Below are positions 34,944 through 47,675 of a stretch of DNA of 64,000 nucleotides, piece after piece. The stretch comes from Gonapodya sp. JEL0774 (Eukaryota > Monoblepharomycota > Monoblepharidomycetes > Monoblepharidales > Gonapodyaceae): contig JADIIX010000010.1 of NCBI GenBank assembly GCA_027604505.1, forward strand, positions 1-64,000. The letters are read 5' to 3'. The first letter of the stretch is position 1. Every line of letters starts with the position of its first letter. The notes under the pieces are model-generated. The model saw nothing but the letters and a program-made list of their open reading frames with translations. It searched no databases and had not been told where the DNA came from. Position numbers and translations under genes: made by a program.

Positions 34944-37900
34944 ATGGCAATAATCTCAGACGAGCGCATGTCGGAGGTATCGAGCACTACTTCTCGCCCC
35001 TCTTCTCCGTCATCCGATGCGCCGACACTGGAAACCACGACTTCCTACGCTGCTGATGAGGAAACCTTCGTGTCCTGGGCCGACAGTATCCCTCAGGCCG
35101 CTGGTATGTACGACCCACGTGAGGAAAAGGACTCATGCGGTGTCGGGTTCATCTGCCATATCAAGGGCAAGACCTCTCACAAGACCCTAGCGGATGCAAA
35201 ATTTCTCCTCTGCAATATGACTCACCGTGGCGCTGTGGGCGCCGACGCGCGTGACGGCGATGGTGCGGGTGTGATGTCGGGGATTCCTCACGAGTTCTTC
35301 GCTGCTCAACTCAAAAAACAAAACGTAACCTTGCCACCGCTTGGACAATACGCTGTGGGAAACCTTTACTTTAAGCCCGACAAAAGTGTGAGACAGGAGT
35401 CCAAGGAAAAATTCGAGGAAATTGCCGAATCATTGGGACTCACCATTCTGGCGTGGAGGTCCGTACCAAGGGATAACAGCATTCTGGGACCTGCCAGCAA
35501 ATCGAAAGAGGTACGCTATTGGTTTCTCTGTGTTTTTCGAGTCTGTTCTGGTGACCGATGCAACTTCCTCGATGTCTTAGCCCATGATCGAGCAGCCCTT
35601 CGTAACCATGGCCAACACCGATGCCTCACTACCTTTTAACTACCAGGCCTTTGAACGCGCCCTCTACGTTTTGCGCAAGCAAGCAATCCACGCGATTGGG
35701 GTCAAGAAGTGGTTCTATATTTGCTCACTTTCCAACAAGAACATCATCTATAAGGGTTTGCTGACACCGGTGCAAGTGTACTCGTACTTCCTCGATCTGA
35801 CCGACGAAAATTTCAAGACGCATTTTGCGCTTGTTCACTCCCGTTTCTCAACGAACACATTCCCGAGTTGGGACCGGGCGCAACCAATGCGGTGGTGTGC
35901 ACACAACGGTAAGTTGCCAGTCTTGAGAGTCGTTTCACCGACACCACCAAGTCGTATTTTTGCTACCTTTCACAGGTGAGATCAACACTCTCAGGGGTAA
36001 CAAGAACTGGATGCGCGCACGAGAGGGTGTTATGAAATCCGAGGGCTTTGGTTCCCTTCTTAGCTCTCTATACCCGATTATCGAGGAGGGAGGGTCCGAC
36101 TCTGCTGCGTTCGACAACGTACTCGAACTGTTAGTGATGTCCGGGGTTTTCTCCATGCCACAAGCCGTGATGATGATGATTCCGGAAGCTTGGCAAGACC
36201 ATCCCGAGATGGAGGAATACAAACGGCAATTTTACGAGTGGGCTGCCTGCATAATGGAACCATGGGACGGACCAGCGTTGTTCACGTTCTCTGACGGTCG
36301 TTATGTTGGTGCTTCCCTTGACCGTAACGGTCTTCGCCCGGCGCGCTACTACATCACTGACGACGACATCATGATCTGCGCGTCTGAGGTGGGAACGGTG
36401 TCCATCGACCCCGCGACTGTTGTCGCAAAAGGTCGTTTGCAGCCTGGCAAGATGCTTCTTGTAGACACGGTGGAAGGTCGTCTCGTTGATGACGGCGAGC
36501 TTAAGAAGCAAATCGCGACGTCCAAGCCTTTTGGGGAGTGGATCAACCAGCAGATGTTTTCGCTGGAAGAGATGGTGGAATGGGCCAAAAGGTGCACTTT
36601 GCATGAGTTTCGCTTGTTGGAATCATGAGTAACTCTATCACGTCTCCGGAACAGGTCTGGTCGCTATAAGCGCATTTCCCTTGATCACACTTCTGTCAGC
36701 CAGGACCCAAGGATGAGGTGCTTCAATTTCAGTCTGGAGCAATTGACATTGCTTACTCAGCCGATGGTGGGTTCATTTTGCAGAGAACTGGACTAGCCAT
36801 TGCTTATAAAGGTTTGCGCTCTCGCAGGTGTTGGATGGCAAGGAAGCTCTCGGTTCCATGGGCAATGATCTACCCCTGGCCTGCATGTCCAGACAACCCC
36901 GCATGATATATGAGTACTTCAAACAGCTCTTCGCACAGGTACGTATTGTGTATTTTGGCATGTAAATTCAGCGCATATTAATATTCTCATTCGCAGGTAA
37001 CCAACCCGCCTATCGACCCTATCCGGGAGTCCATCGTCATGTCGCTGGGTTGTTACGTTGGGCCCGAGGGTAACCTTCTTGAGATGTCGCCGGATCAGAC
37101 CTCTCGCTTGTTTCTCAGCAGCCCCATTCTCTCCATGGAGCAATTGAGCGTCATCAAGCAAATGGAAAAGTTCCGCCCTTCGTGGAAAGTTGCAATCATA
37201 GATATCACGTTCAGCCGTTCTGAGGGTCGTGAAGGGTATCTCCTCGCCCTGGATCGGATTTGCGCTGAGGTATCGAGGGCGATTTCTGAAGGCTACAAGG
37301 TTGCCGTGCTTTCAGATGCGAACACGGGCCCTGAACGGGTTCCTATTTCGGCCTTGATTGCCTGCGGAGGTGTTCATCACTATCTTGTCCGGAACAAGCA
37401 GCGCAGCAGAATTGCTCTCGTTGTTGATACCATGGAGGCGAAGGAGGTTCACCATTTCTGCGTCTTGCTTGGTTATGGTGCCGATGCAAGTGCGTAGAGG
37501 TCTGTGTTTGTGATTAGTGGTGCGAAGTGCTCATTGTTGTATTATTTTCAGTCTGCCCAACTCTTGCTCTTGAGTCCATGTTGAAGTTGCGGCGCGATGG
37601 TCTTCTCCGCGGCGAACTGACGGAGGAGAAAATTGTGTACAACTTCCAGAAAGCCGTGAATGATGGTATCAAGAAGGTCATGTCCAAAATGGGTATCTCC
37701 ACTTTGCAGAGCTACAAAGGTGCTCAGATATTTGAGGCCGTCGGGATTGACTCGAGCGTTGTTTCTCGCTGCTTTGCAGGCACTGCTAGCCGTGTCAAAG
37801 GTGAGTGTTGAAATCCCCTCTAAAGATCTATGACTCTAACTGCTTTTTGCCGGCTGGGTAGGTATTGGGTTCGACATCCTCGCCCTCGATGCTCTTGCCC

Positions 37901-40900
37901 TTCACGAGGCGGCATGGCCTGTACGCGAAACCATTGTCCCCGAGACCCTTCCTGAGGCTTCGGATTACCACTGGCGTGCTGGTGGTGAACACCACTTAAA
38001 CTCCCCTGTCGCAATTGCGAACCTTCAGGACGCCGTTCGTAGAAAGAACAACGAGGCGTATGAGGCATATTCTCGAGAGATCCTGGAGCAGAACCGCAAC
38101 TCTACCCTTCGTGGTTTGCTGGATTTTAAGATTGACCACGTTACTCCCATTCCCCTTGAGGAGGTTGAGCCGTGGACCAATATTGTCAAACGTTGTGTGA
38201 CAGGAGCAATGTCCTACGGGTCTATTTCGATGGAAGCGCACAGTACCTTAGCTCGTGCCATGAACAAACTTGGAGGAAAGTCCAACACTGGTGAAGGCGG
38301 AGAAGACCCTGAGCGGTCCACTGCTATTTTGGAAGATGGATCTTCCATGCGCTCGGCTATCAAACAAGTAGCCAGTGCGCGATTCGGAGTAACTAGTTTT
38401 TATCTGGCGGACTCAGACGAGTTGCAGATCAAGATGGCTCAGGGAGCGAAACCCGGAGAGGGAGGCGAGTTGCCGGGACACAAGGTATATTCTCCCCGTA
38501 ATGCAATAAGTTTGTGGGGAGCTCACCTTTATCAATCTTCAGGTGTCGGACAGTATTGGTAGGACGCGCAAGTCCACTCCCGGTGTCGGCTTGATATCAC
38601 CCCCTCCGCACCACGACATTTACTCTATTGAGGATCTCAAACAACTTATATACGACCTCAAGTGCTCGAACCCCCAATCTCGAGTTTCGGTGAAGCTTGT
38701 GTCCGAAGTCGGTGTGGGCATTGTTGCGTCCGGTGTCGCAAAAGCGCGATCCGACCACATCTTAATCTCAGGGCACGATGGTGGCACAGGAGCCTCTCGC
38801 TGGACGGGCATCAAGCACGCCGGTTTGCCGTGGGAGTTAGGTCTCGCGGAGACGCACCAAACTTTGGTGCTCAACGACCTTCGGGGCCGTGTTATTGTGC
38901 AAACTGATGGTCAACTCAAAACTGGACGCGATGTTGCTATTGCTTGTCTTTTGGGTGCAGAGGAATGGGGGTTTGCCACTGCTCCACTCATTGCCATGGG
39001 TTGCACCATGATGAGAAAGGTTAGTCTCATAAAAGAGTTATGAGTCAATGTGGTCTAACCACGCCGTTTCAGTGCCACCTGAATACCTGCCCGGTCGGAA
39101 TTGCAACTCAGGATCCCGATCTTAGGAAGAAGTTTGAAGGTACCCCTGAACATGTGGTGAACTTCTTCTTCTATATCTTGGAGGACTTGCGCAAGATTAT
39201 GGCTTCCCTCGGCCTCCGCACGATCAACGAGATGGTCGGTCGTACCGACTTGCTTGTTGTGAACCACACCTTGAAGAACCCGAAGACACGAAATCTGGAT
39301 CTCTCCCCGATCCTTGTTCCTGCGTTTTCACTTCGTCCCAATGTCGCAACTTACAATGTTCAGAAACAAGACCACCAGCTCTACAAGCGCCTTGACAACA
39401 AGCTGATCGAATCTGCCAAGCCCGCCCTCGAAAGCGGTAAAACTGTCGTCATTGACACCCAGGTCGTCAACACTGACCGCGCTGTTGCCACTACGTTGTC
39501 TTACACTGTCTCGAAGAAGTACGGTGAGCAGGGTCTTCCTGATGACACCATTCACATCCGCCTGACAGGTTCAGCTGGACAATCTATGGGAGCATTTGTC
39601 ACTAAGGGCATCACGTTGGAGCTCGAGGGTGATTCGAACGACTACGTTGGCAAGGGGTTGTCTGGAGGTAAAATCATAGTATATCCCCCTAAGCAATCCA
39701 AGTTCAAGGCCGAGGAGAATATCATCATCGGCAATGTCTGCCTGTATGGTGCCACCAGTGGTAAAGCATTCTTCAGTGGTATTGCTGCTGAGCGATTCTG
39801 TGTCAGGAACTCTGGTGCAATCGCAGTCGTTGAAGGTTGTGGAGACCATGGCTGTGAGTACATGACGGGAGGTCGCACCCTCATCCTTGGTGCAACTGGT
39901 CGCAATTTTGCCGCTGGTATGTCTGGTGGTATCGCCTACGTGCTGGACGAGGCTTCAGACTTTAAGATTCGGTGCAACAAGGAGATGGTGGATCTCCTAC
40001 CCCTGGAGGAAGAGGAAGACGTTGCCTTTGTGAAAGATTTGATCAGGGAGCACCAAAAGTACACAGGATCTGCTTTAGCAGGAAAACTTCTCGCCAACTG
40101 GGCTGCGTATCAGGGCAAGTTCGTGAAGGTGTACCCTCAAGATTATCGTAAGGTCATTGAAAAGCAGAAGGCGGCGGCAAATGCTCCGAAGTCCGTTGTT
40201 CCGGCTGTCGAAGCGAAGGAGCACCCGAAGCCTGCTGAGAAGTTTGCGGACATCGAGGACTCACTAACCGACGTTGCTGCCAAGAAGCAACATCAATCAG
40301 TATTGGATAAGGTGATGATTGTGCAGCTTCGATAGTCACGTTCCGTTTGTGTTTGATCTCCGTTTCTCGCTCCAGACCAAGGGCTTCAAGCTCTACAAGC
40401 GACAAGGCGACCCATACCGACACCCCCGCAAGCGAGTGAAGGACTGGAGGGAAGTAAATGCTCGTCTCGATGTAGACGACCTCCGAGTTCAAGCAGCACG
40501 GTGTATGGACTGCGGTGTTCCATTCTGCCAGTCAGACACTGGTTGCCCGATTGGAAACATCATTCCGAAGTGGAATGATTTAGTTTTCAAGAATCAATGG
40601 CAAGAGGCACTTGATCGTCTCCTTATGACGAACAACTTCCCGGAGTTTACGGGCCGTGTCTGCCCTGCTCCCTGCGAGGGTGCTTGCGTTCTTGGTATTA
40701 ATGAGCCTCCTGTCTCTATTAAGTCCATCGAGGTAGGTTCCTCCAAAATGAAAGACTTCACTCTTGGATTTTATACGGTTTCTCGCCACAGTGCGCAATC
40801 ATCGACCGTGCCTTTGAGGAGGGTTGGATTGTCCCAACCCCTCCGAAGTTCCGAACTGGCAAACGTGTCGCCATTGTTGGATCTGGACCTGCCGGTCTGT

Positions 40901-42172
40901 CTGCCGCCGATCAACTTAACAAGGCTGGGCACACAGTCACGGTTTATGACCGCAACGATCGTATTGGCGGTCTCCTCATGTATGGTATTCCGAACATGAA
41001 ACTCGACAAGCGCATTGTGCAACGTCGGATCGACCTGATGGCCGCCGAAGGTGTAGAGTTTGTCACAAACGCGTTTGTTGGGAAGAATGTGGATGCTAAG
41101 AAGCTCAAGTCGGAGAATGACGTGATTTTGTTGGCGACGGGCGCGACTTGGCCACGTGACCTCAACATACCCAACCGATCCCTCAACGGTATCCATTTCG
41201 CGATGGAGTTTTTGCAGAAGAACACTAAAAGTCTGTTGGACTCAGAATTGGAGGATGGACAATACATCAGTGCAAAGGACAAAGACGTCATTGTGATCGG
41301 TGGTGGGGACACAGGTTGTGACTGTATCGGAACTTCGGTTCGCCATGGTGAGGGTCTCGCGGTTGTGCATAATCCTCTATTTTAGTCATTCTTTGCATCG
41401 TCCACAACAGGTGCAAAATCCGTTGTCAACTTCGAGCTCCTCCCACAACCCCCAGTTACGAGGGCTGATGACAACCCCTGGCCCCAGTTCCCTCGCGTCT
41501 TTAAGGTCGATTATGGTCACGGTGAAGTACAAGCTCTCCAGGGCAAAGATCCCCGCGAGTACTGCATCCTTTCGAAGGAGTTTGTTTCGGACGGAAAGGG
41601 TAACTTGTCTGGTGTCAACACTGTCCGCGTCGAATGGACCAAAAATGAGCGAGGAGGTTGGGCTATGAAGGAGGTTCCGGGATCTGAAACGTTCTTCAAG
41701 GCAGACCTGGTGCTCCTCTCGATGGGTTTCCTTGGTCCCGAGAACGATGTGATTAAGCAGCTTGGAATCAAGCAGGATGCAAGGACGAACATTGCCACGC
41801 CGAAGAACAGTTATCGCACGTATGCTGAGGGCGTGTTTGCCGCTGGCGGTGGGTCATGAAGTACATTCATCTGCGACATACTTTGGCGTACTAATAGTTT
41901 TACTGGTCATTGCACAAGACTGCCGCCGCGGCCAGTCGCTTATTGTTTGGGGCATCAATGAAGGTCGGCAGGCTGCCCGTGAAATCGATGTATACTTAAT
42001 GGGCAACACCGTGAGTGCAATAGTATCACTCATTTTCTCTACCATTGATCCTAATGGATACCATTTCTCCGCCTTTTAGCGTCTTCCCGTGACTGGCGGT
42101 ATCGAACACCGTCCCATCGAGTCCCTCGAAGTCGTGAACCTGATCGAGAGGGATACTGCCTACAAACGCTAA
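34944..42172 (+). CDS. GLT1: NADH-dependent glutamate synthase (GOGAT)
   Basis: Converts glutamine and 2-oxoglutarate to two glutamates, the second step of ammonium assimilation. One polypeptide holds both bacterial subunits. A 64-residue propeptide precedes [13 protein letters not shown]; its Cys is the expected N-terminal nucleophile after processing. [34 protein letters not shown] and [10 protein letters not shown] complete the glutaminase. The central domain and FMN-binding domain follow ([50 protein letters not shown]). MGCTMMRK and [13 protein letters not shown] provide the 3Fe-4S cysteines, with an intron between them. Then come the GxGxG helix ([17 protein letters not shown]) and the beta part: [28 protein letters not shown] for Fe-S clusters, and [11 protein letters not shown] and GGGDTGCD for FAD and NAD. 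The end is [11 protein letters not shown]. About fourteen exons; the first runs 34944-35510. Confidence 0.97.
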
Positions 42173-42737
42173 TTGTCGTGTAGGATGTTGCGAAAGGGAG
42201 AAAGAAGGGCTAATTTTACACGAAGACTAGACTGCACATCTGCGTTCCGTTCAACTGACTGCGTCGCGTTGCGTGTCAGATCAAGTTTATGTTCAGGCCC
42301 TTCTAATGAGTCTCTTGCGACTTTTGTAGTACTAAGCTGCGCTGTGCTGTTGCTTGCTGTGTGGATATTGTGAAATAGATAAAGGTGCCGTCTCTCATGG
42401 GGCGATCGCAAGCAATTGCATTATCTATGCATTGTTTGCGAAGCTCCCTTGCTTTTGCTCCTTCCTTCCTATGTAGTTCTTCCCTAGAGTCCTTCCCTCT
42501 TTTATTCAAAAGTAACTACATAACAATCTTTCCACCGCTCGCAGCCATCAAACAGGCACGTCTGTTCTAATGATATTGTACTATCGCAGAATTGCAATTA
42601 CGATTTCTAAAATGCATTATCGACCCCTCGCTCGTCGCGCTGTTCTGTAATGCTCAAACGTGATTCACAAAGTCATAATCCTCGTACTTACGTCAGAGTG
42701 CACATAAGGTCTATCCTCCCATGTCTGTAATATTCAC
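42173..42737. other. Convergent intergenic region
   Basis: 3' ends of the glutamate synthase and the PDX2-type gene face each other. No gene or distinct element seen. Confidence 0.3.
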
Positions 42738-44110
42738 TCAATTCTCCTTGCCCATTCCCCTCCTCTTCGCCTCTCCTACAATTCCCACAAAATACGCGTG
42801 CCACCTGCCATCGTCAGTCAGTTCGGGATGAAATGCTGTCCCCAGCACATCACCCTGGCGCACTGCCACGGGGAACTCCTGACCACCGCGGAATAAGGTG
42901 CATAGCACTTGCACTGAAGGGTCGTCCAGAGAAGTAATGAGTGGAGCGCGAATGAAGACGCAGGGGAATGGCGGTTGTTCCGATGAGCGAGATTCAGTGG
43001 GTAAGTGAGGAACAGCTGACGACCGTGGCGGTGGTGGAGGGGGCGTTAAGTCTGCCGTGAAGGATTCCTTTTGTGCTCCGAACGCGTTGCGCTCTACGGT
43101 TACTGCTAAACCGCCAATGGTGGACTGGCCGAGCTGTTTGGTGTGGGTGGCCCGGTCGGCAAGCATGATGAGGCCTGCACAGGTACCCTTTAAGGAGAGC
43201 GATGGGGATCACAATGTCAGACATCAGTCAAACTTGAAGGTTGTCGGAAGAGCAAAATTGCCCTTCGTTCGCTCCAGATTCCACACAATTGCTGACTGAA
43301 ATGGTGAATCGCAACTGTTGTTGCAATACAAACACAGTGGGCGCAATGCGAAACATCCACAAACTCATCAAAATCACTTCAAGCCATCAGGTTCGGCAAA
43401 CATTTACGTGGTCACTTTCTTTTACTGTCGCGCTCTCACGGTGGTTTAATCGTCACCACAAAGCAATCTTTACCACATCAACACCAGAGAACACGGGGTT
43501 CGAGCGATGTGAGATCTGTGCACTCCCGGAAAAGGGGCAGCACTCGTTCCACTCCAACCTCGTTGGCTACTGGATTCGCAAAACGGTGGAGACTCTACTC
43601 ACCCACACCGATTTCCCCTTCGCCCTAACAAACTCCTTCAAAGGCTCCAGACATCCCGTAGATTCCGCGATAATAGCCATTGTCGTACTCTCCCCGCCCG
43701 GAATGATGAGTGCGTCCAGTTCAGGGTCCCTCAACTGAGACGAAGTTCGCACCTCCACCACCGAGAGAGAGTAGTCGGAAAATGCCGTTGATTTGGAAAG
43801 GAAGGAGAGGATATTGGAGTGTTCTGCGTAACCGCCTTGGAGGGCTGGTGGAAGAGGATTAAGGAGGGAGACACGTGATTGGACATAATTCCATCAGCAA
43901 ACGAGGACGATGTAGCCCACATGGGGTACCGGAAAAAGGTTCGAGGGGAAGTGGAGAATGGCAGGTCAAAAACGTCTAGTGGCTCCGACGAATCGCAACT
44001 GCAGATCGCTCGCTCGCAGAGCATCCACCTCGAACTCCACTTGGTCAACTAAACCCACCGAGCACGCCAATCTTGATGCCAATCTGCGATTCTTCTGGAG
44101 AGGCAGACAT
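42738..44110 (-). CDS. SNO1/PDX2: Pyridoxal 5'-phosphate synthase glutaminase subunit
   Basis: Class I glutamine amidotransferase that feeds ammonia to the PDX1/SNZ synthase in vitamin B6 synthesis. Exon 1 (44110-44062) reads MSASPEESQIGIKIGVLG. Exon 2 (43844-43603) continues ALQGGYAEH, then DALIIPGGESTTMA, the family's signature, and ends KGKSVW. Exon 3 (43187-42738) starts GTCAGLIMLA with the catalytic Cys, then GGLAVTVERNAFGAQKESF, FIRAP and GTAFHPELTDD with the His and Glu of the triad. Order and spacing fit PDX2. Two oddities: an intron of about 415 nt, several times the local norm, falls directly before the active-site GTC, and a Pro/Ser-rich insert (about 20 residues) follows the SFTADL stretch. 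The PDX1 partner is not in the window. Confidence 0.94.
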
Positions 44111-44610
44111 GGTGGCGAAGGCCGGGCCGGGCTGAAATGATTACGGGATGGGCGATGATAATTCGATTTCATAAGTTTGTCCCTCACTCACAGCCTCGTC
44201 TTCCCAACTATCGATAACGAGAGCCTGTCCGTCGCTCTAAATAAATCAAGTCTAGCATAATTTCTTCGCTCAACTTTCGCTGTGGTGTAGATGCACACCT
44301 CCGTCTCGACTTCAAAGTGGACAGTGGAAGGTACTTTGTCGGTATTTTGTGGCCGGATGGGTGGCAGGAGTGTGAGTTTTCACAACAGGTGGAGGTTCGG
44401 TGATGAGGTTGAAGTTTGTGTGATGAGGTAATCGCTGGTGTGGAGACGGCGCTCTCCATGTATATTATTCTACAAATCAATTCAAGATAGGTGAAGCAGG
44501 GTTCTTAAAAATACACGGATGAGAGTGAGTTTTTGAGGAAATCCCACGCATTTTATTCATCAAATTCCCCACCACCTGACATCCAAGAAACGTTTGCGTT
44601 GTGGGATCGA
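44111..44610. other. Divergent promoter region
   Basis: Lies between the PDX2-type gene (minus) and the PPxY membrane protein gene (plus). No gene seen. Confidence 0.3.
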
Positions 44611-45958
44611 ATGTGCGAAAGTTCCGCGGAGCGGAAGGGAGGCCACAGCAGAACCCAACCCGAAACTAACACCGTTTTAAAGCGCAGGGAAACCCACAAT
44701 GTTCTCACCTCCGAGCACCCAACAAGAACATTCAACTCCACCGCTGAATCAGAACTCTCCCAACTCTCCGCTGAAACTCTTACTTCATATTTCACCCCGC
44801 TCCACGTTCAAGCAATGCCAATGGATCACGAACTCAAGAAGCGCAGACCCTCGAAAAGCACCGATGCACCTCCATCGTACGATGAAGCATGGATCGATAC
44901 GCTCGGGGATGGAGCATCGCTTGCCTCTCAATATCTCATTCCTCCATACAAAACCGAGGGCAAACCAAACACCGTGTTACCGGGGGACGGTTCCTCAGCA
45001 GGAGCGTGAGTTTCAAAACGTTGCTACGTGTGCTGGCTTTGCTCTGAGTTCCTCTTAGCTGTTTCCCTCGCCCGGCATCAACCGAAGGACGTTTGATACT
45101 TGACGTCTATGGGAGCAAATTCCTCGGAGAGCGACAGGCGTTGGCGCATGCTGTGATTGCAAATCCTCCCAAAGAGGTTGCCGCCAAGGGTGTGAACCGC
45201 GAAACATGGTGCGTGTGACGAAGTAACACGAGTCGTGCTTGTTCCCCAATCAAACGATACCACTGTTTCGCAGGGAAGAGTGGATGACCAAATTTCAAGA
45301 GATCATGAAAGAGGACTCTCTTTCAATCGTTACGAGCGGTTAGTGGCTTGATTGATGCGACTGTGATGTGTATGTGTTCACTTGAACAACTGTCATCCTC
45401 TCTCCACAGTGTTAGCCGTAGTTTCTGTCGTTGGAATAGCCTACTGGCGACACAAGGTACGAGTGGCTTATCTTTGATGGACCCATGATACTTTCGCCCT
45501 GAAACCCACCTCGCCAACTCACTGCTTAGCTCATACACCAACAAAGAGCTCTCGCGAAACTCCAACAAGAGTTCAACACACAAGTGATGGAGCCCCACGG
45601 AATGTACTTCACGACAGCTACTTCAGTGCTTGTCCGGCACTATGGGCAGACTCATGTCATGTATTTTGGTGAGTGGTTTCAGGTGGTTCAATTCCTCTCC
45701 TGGGACTCATCATATGTCACCCACCCTCCTTACTTCCACAACGGTGTTCGTGGTTCCTAATTTCATGTGCTCATTTAACTTCGTGCCCCACCAGTCTCTT
45801 GGATCACCATTGCCCTCACCCCGGATGAGTGCGACTCACTCAGGGCCGAGGAACACCGTTACGTTTTCAATCGCTGCGCACGTACACATCATGCCACGCC
45901 AAAATGGAATCGTTTTGTGGAGAAGGCGCTCTTTGGGGGTGTGAAGAGGGTTGTATGA
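44611..45958 (+). CDS. Single-pass membrane protein with PPxY motif
   Basis: Family not recognised. ATG 44611 (MCESSAERKGGHSR) begins a hydrophilic N-terminal region of about 130 residues with a basic cluster (ELKKRRPSKS) and the motif APPSYDEAW; PPxY peptides are docking sites for WW domains of Rsp5/Nedd4 ubiquitin ligases. A GTGAGT donor near 45006 joins an exon with ASTEGRLILDVYGSKFLGER and VNRETWEEWMTKFQEIMKED. A hydrophobic span follows (SVLAVVSVVGIAYWRHK, one membrane helix with basic flank), then HQQRALAKLQQEFN, MYFTTATSVLVRHYG and SWITIALTPDECDSLRAEEH. The end is FGGVKRVV and TGA 45956-45958. Splice phases agree at four introns. Ubiquitin-linked trafficking is inference from PPxY only. 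Confidence 0.65.
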
Positions 45959-47675
45959 AGCGGGTGGCGTTTGTTCGGGTGGTGTGAACGGGCTGTTGTG
46001 GGCACTGTGAGTTTGCATAGCGATGCTAGTGCAATGGGGAGGGTGGGTGGCGAATTGGGACAAAGCAGCTGTTGGAGTCTCAAGTCGCTCTAAGTTTTCG
46101 TGGTTTCGCAGTGTTGGATACTTGACTTAGATGAGGGAGAGATGTTGCGACCGTGTCATACTTCTTTGGAATTGCATATGTAATGTTCTGTTTTCACTGT
46201 AACTGAAGAAATACAAGGATTGTGGCAGTATTCATTGGCATTTTATGAGACACCTCTGCGAAGAGAGAGAGCAGTCTTGTGGATTGTGGAAGCGACTTCG
46301 TTCTTTGCTCATGAAGGCCGGCACTGTTTGCATTCAAGATTATGTACACTGCATTCTAAATATTCTTCTGGAGTTGACTTAACCCTGCAGTTTTATTCGA
46401 AAGAGATGTCTTTTAAATTCGTGAGTGCTGATTTTAGGTAGTCGTGCGAAGGCATGTGTGTGCATGACACGACGGCGACCATTTCCTCCCTGGGTGTCGG
46501 TAAAGACGCCGCAGTGATAAGGTTTCTGTGGGCGCTGTGCAGGGCGATGGAGCGAATCTCCCTGCGCTGGCGAAGCGTGGCAGAATGAGGCGATGCTGAT
46601 GTATTCGAAAGCGGTCCCCGAGTTTGCGGGGCTAGGCATTCTTGAATTGCACAAGTGCTTTTTTTGGTATCACTGTAATTTCAGAAATATCATGTATTTT
46701 ATTGGCATTCATTACAGTCAATTCGTTACTGTAATACTAATGAGTGCCGTGGGCAAGTGGGGCCAGCACCGCCCGCACTCATCTGATCAACTTTCGCAAC
46801 GTCTTACACTTCATTATTCCAGCACCGACGCTGGCGAACACCCTGCAGCGGCGAGCCTGTGAGTTGGCGACGAGAACTCTGATGATAGAACCTGCCTGGG
46901 CTTAGAGGTCTTGCCGCGCTTCCTCTTCCGCAGCACCAAAACATTCCCAACAACGATGCGGGCCAGGAGGCCATCCTCGTCGGAGAGGACAGAGTAGTGG
47001 CAGGCATCATGACCGGCGGCTTCTGTGCTTAGACGAGCTGTGGTGTCCTCACTTGTCGACGGCCTCCAAGTGGCCATCACTCTGTGCATCGGCATGGGCC
47101 GAGCAGCGCGGCTCCCAGGACTGTACCACTATGTGCGGGACTGTGGATACGTAGGACCGAGGATACGCAGGACGGGGTGCCTGGCGGCGTCCACGTCTCG
47201 CACCCTGGTCAACGTCGCTTGGCGTCTTCGGACGTTGGTGACGGCTAACGGCTCGCCTTTGAATGTACTGTTAGCCACGAAGTAGCTTTTGAGGTTCGAT
47301 AAGAGACAGATGTCCCCACTCCGTTCTTGTTCCGTGTTCATGATGTCCCCCTCATGTATGTGACGCAACAGGCATCATGTCCAATGTAACAGCGAAAGCT
47401 GTACCCTGCCCCGAACAGTAACTGGTGGGTTGAGGACATGTAGCACCAATCGATTGCTGGTACGTACACCAGGACGCTTACCTCAATGTTTACAGACAGA
47501 CATACCAGGAGAGGATGAACAGCAGGGAGGAAGCATAAGTACAATGTAAAAACCTTCAGCAAGCAAGTTGCTAATATTCACGATCTCGGAGAAGCGTGGA
47601 AGCCAAGTGTTGTGAGGTGACCGCAGCGGCGGACGTGTCTTCACGTCTCCCTTCCAGCTCTGCATCACACCTCCG
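45959..47675. other. Long intergenic region with an unexplained GC-rich segment
   Basis: 46000-46800 is AT-rich with no supportable gene. 46790-47370 is markedly GC-richer and open on the minus strand (separate entry). 47380-47675 shows nothing firm. Confidence 0.3.
46814..47342 (-). CDS. Possible small unknown gene, two segments
   Basis: Tentative. On the minus strand an ATG at 47342 reads MNTEQERSGDICLLSNLKSY, then FVANSTFKGEPLAVTNVRRR, and stops after about 70 codons at 47129. A second frame from 47095 to 46814 reads MPMHRVMATWRPSTSEDTTA, then HDACHYSVLSDEDGLLARIV and a basic run LRKRKRGKTSKPRQ. The two could be exons of one gene or pieces of a decayed element. The base composition is richer in GC than the flanks. 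No family is recognised and no signal peptide is seen. Confidence 0.2.
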
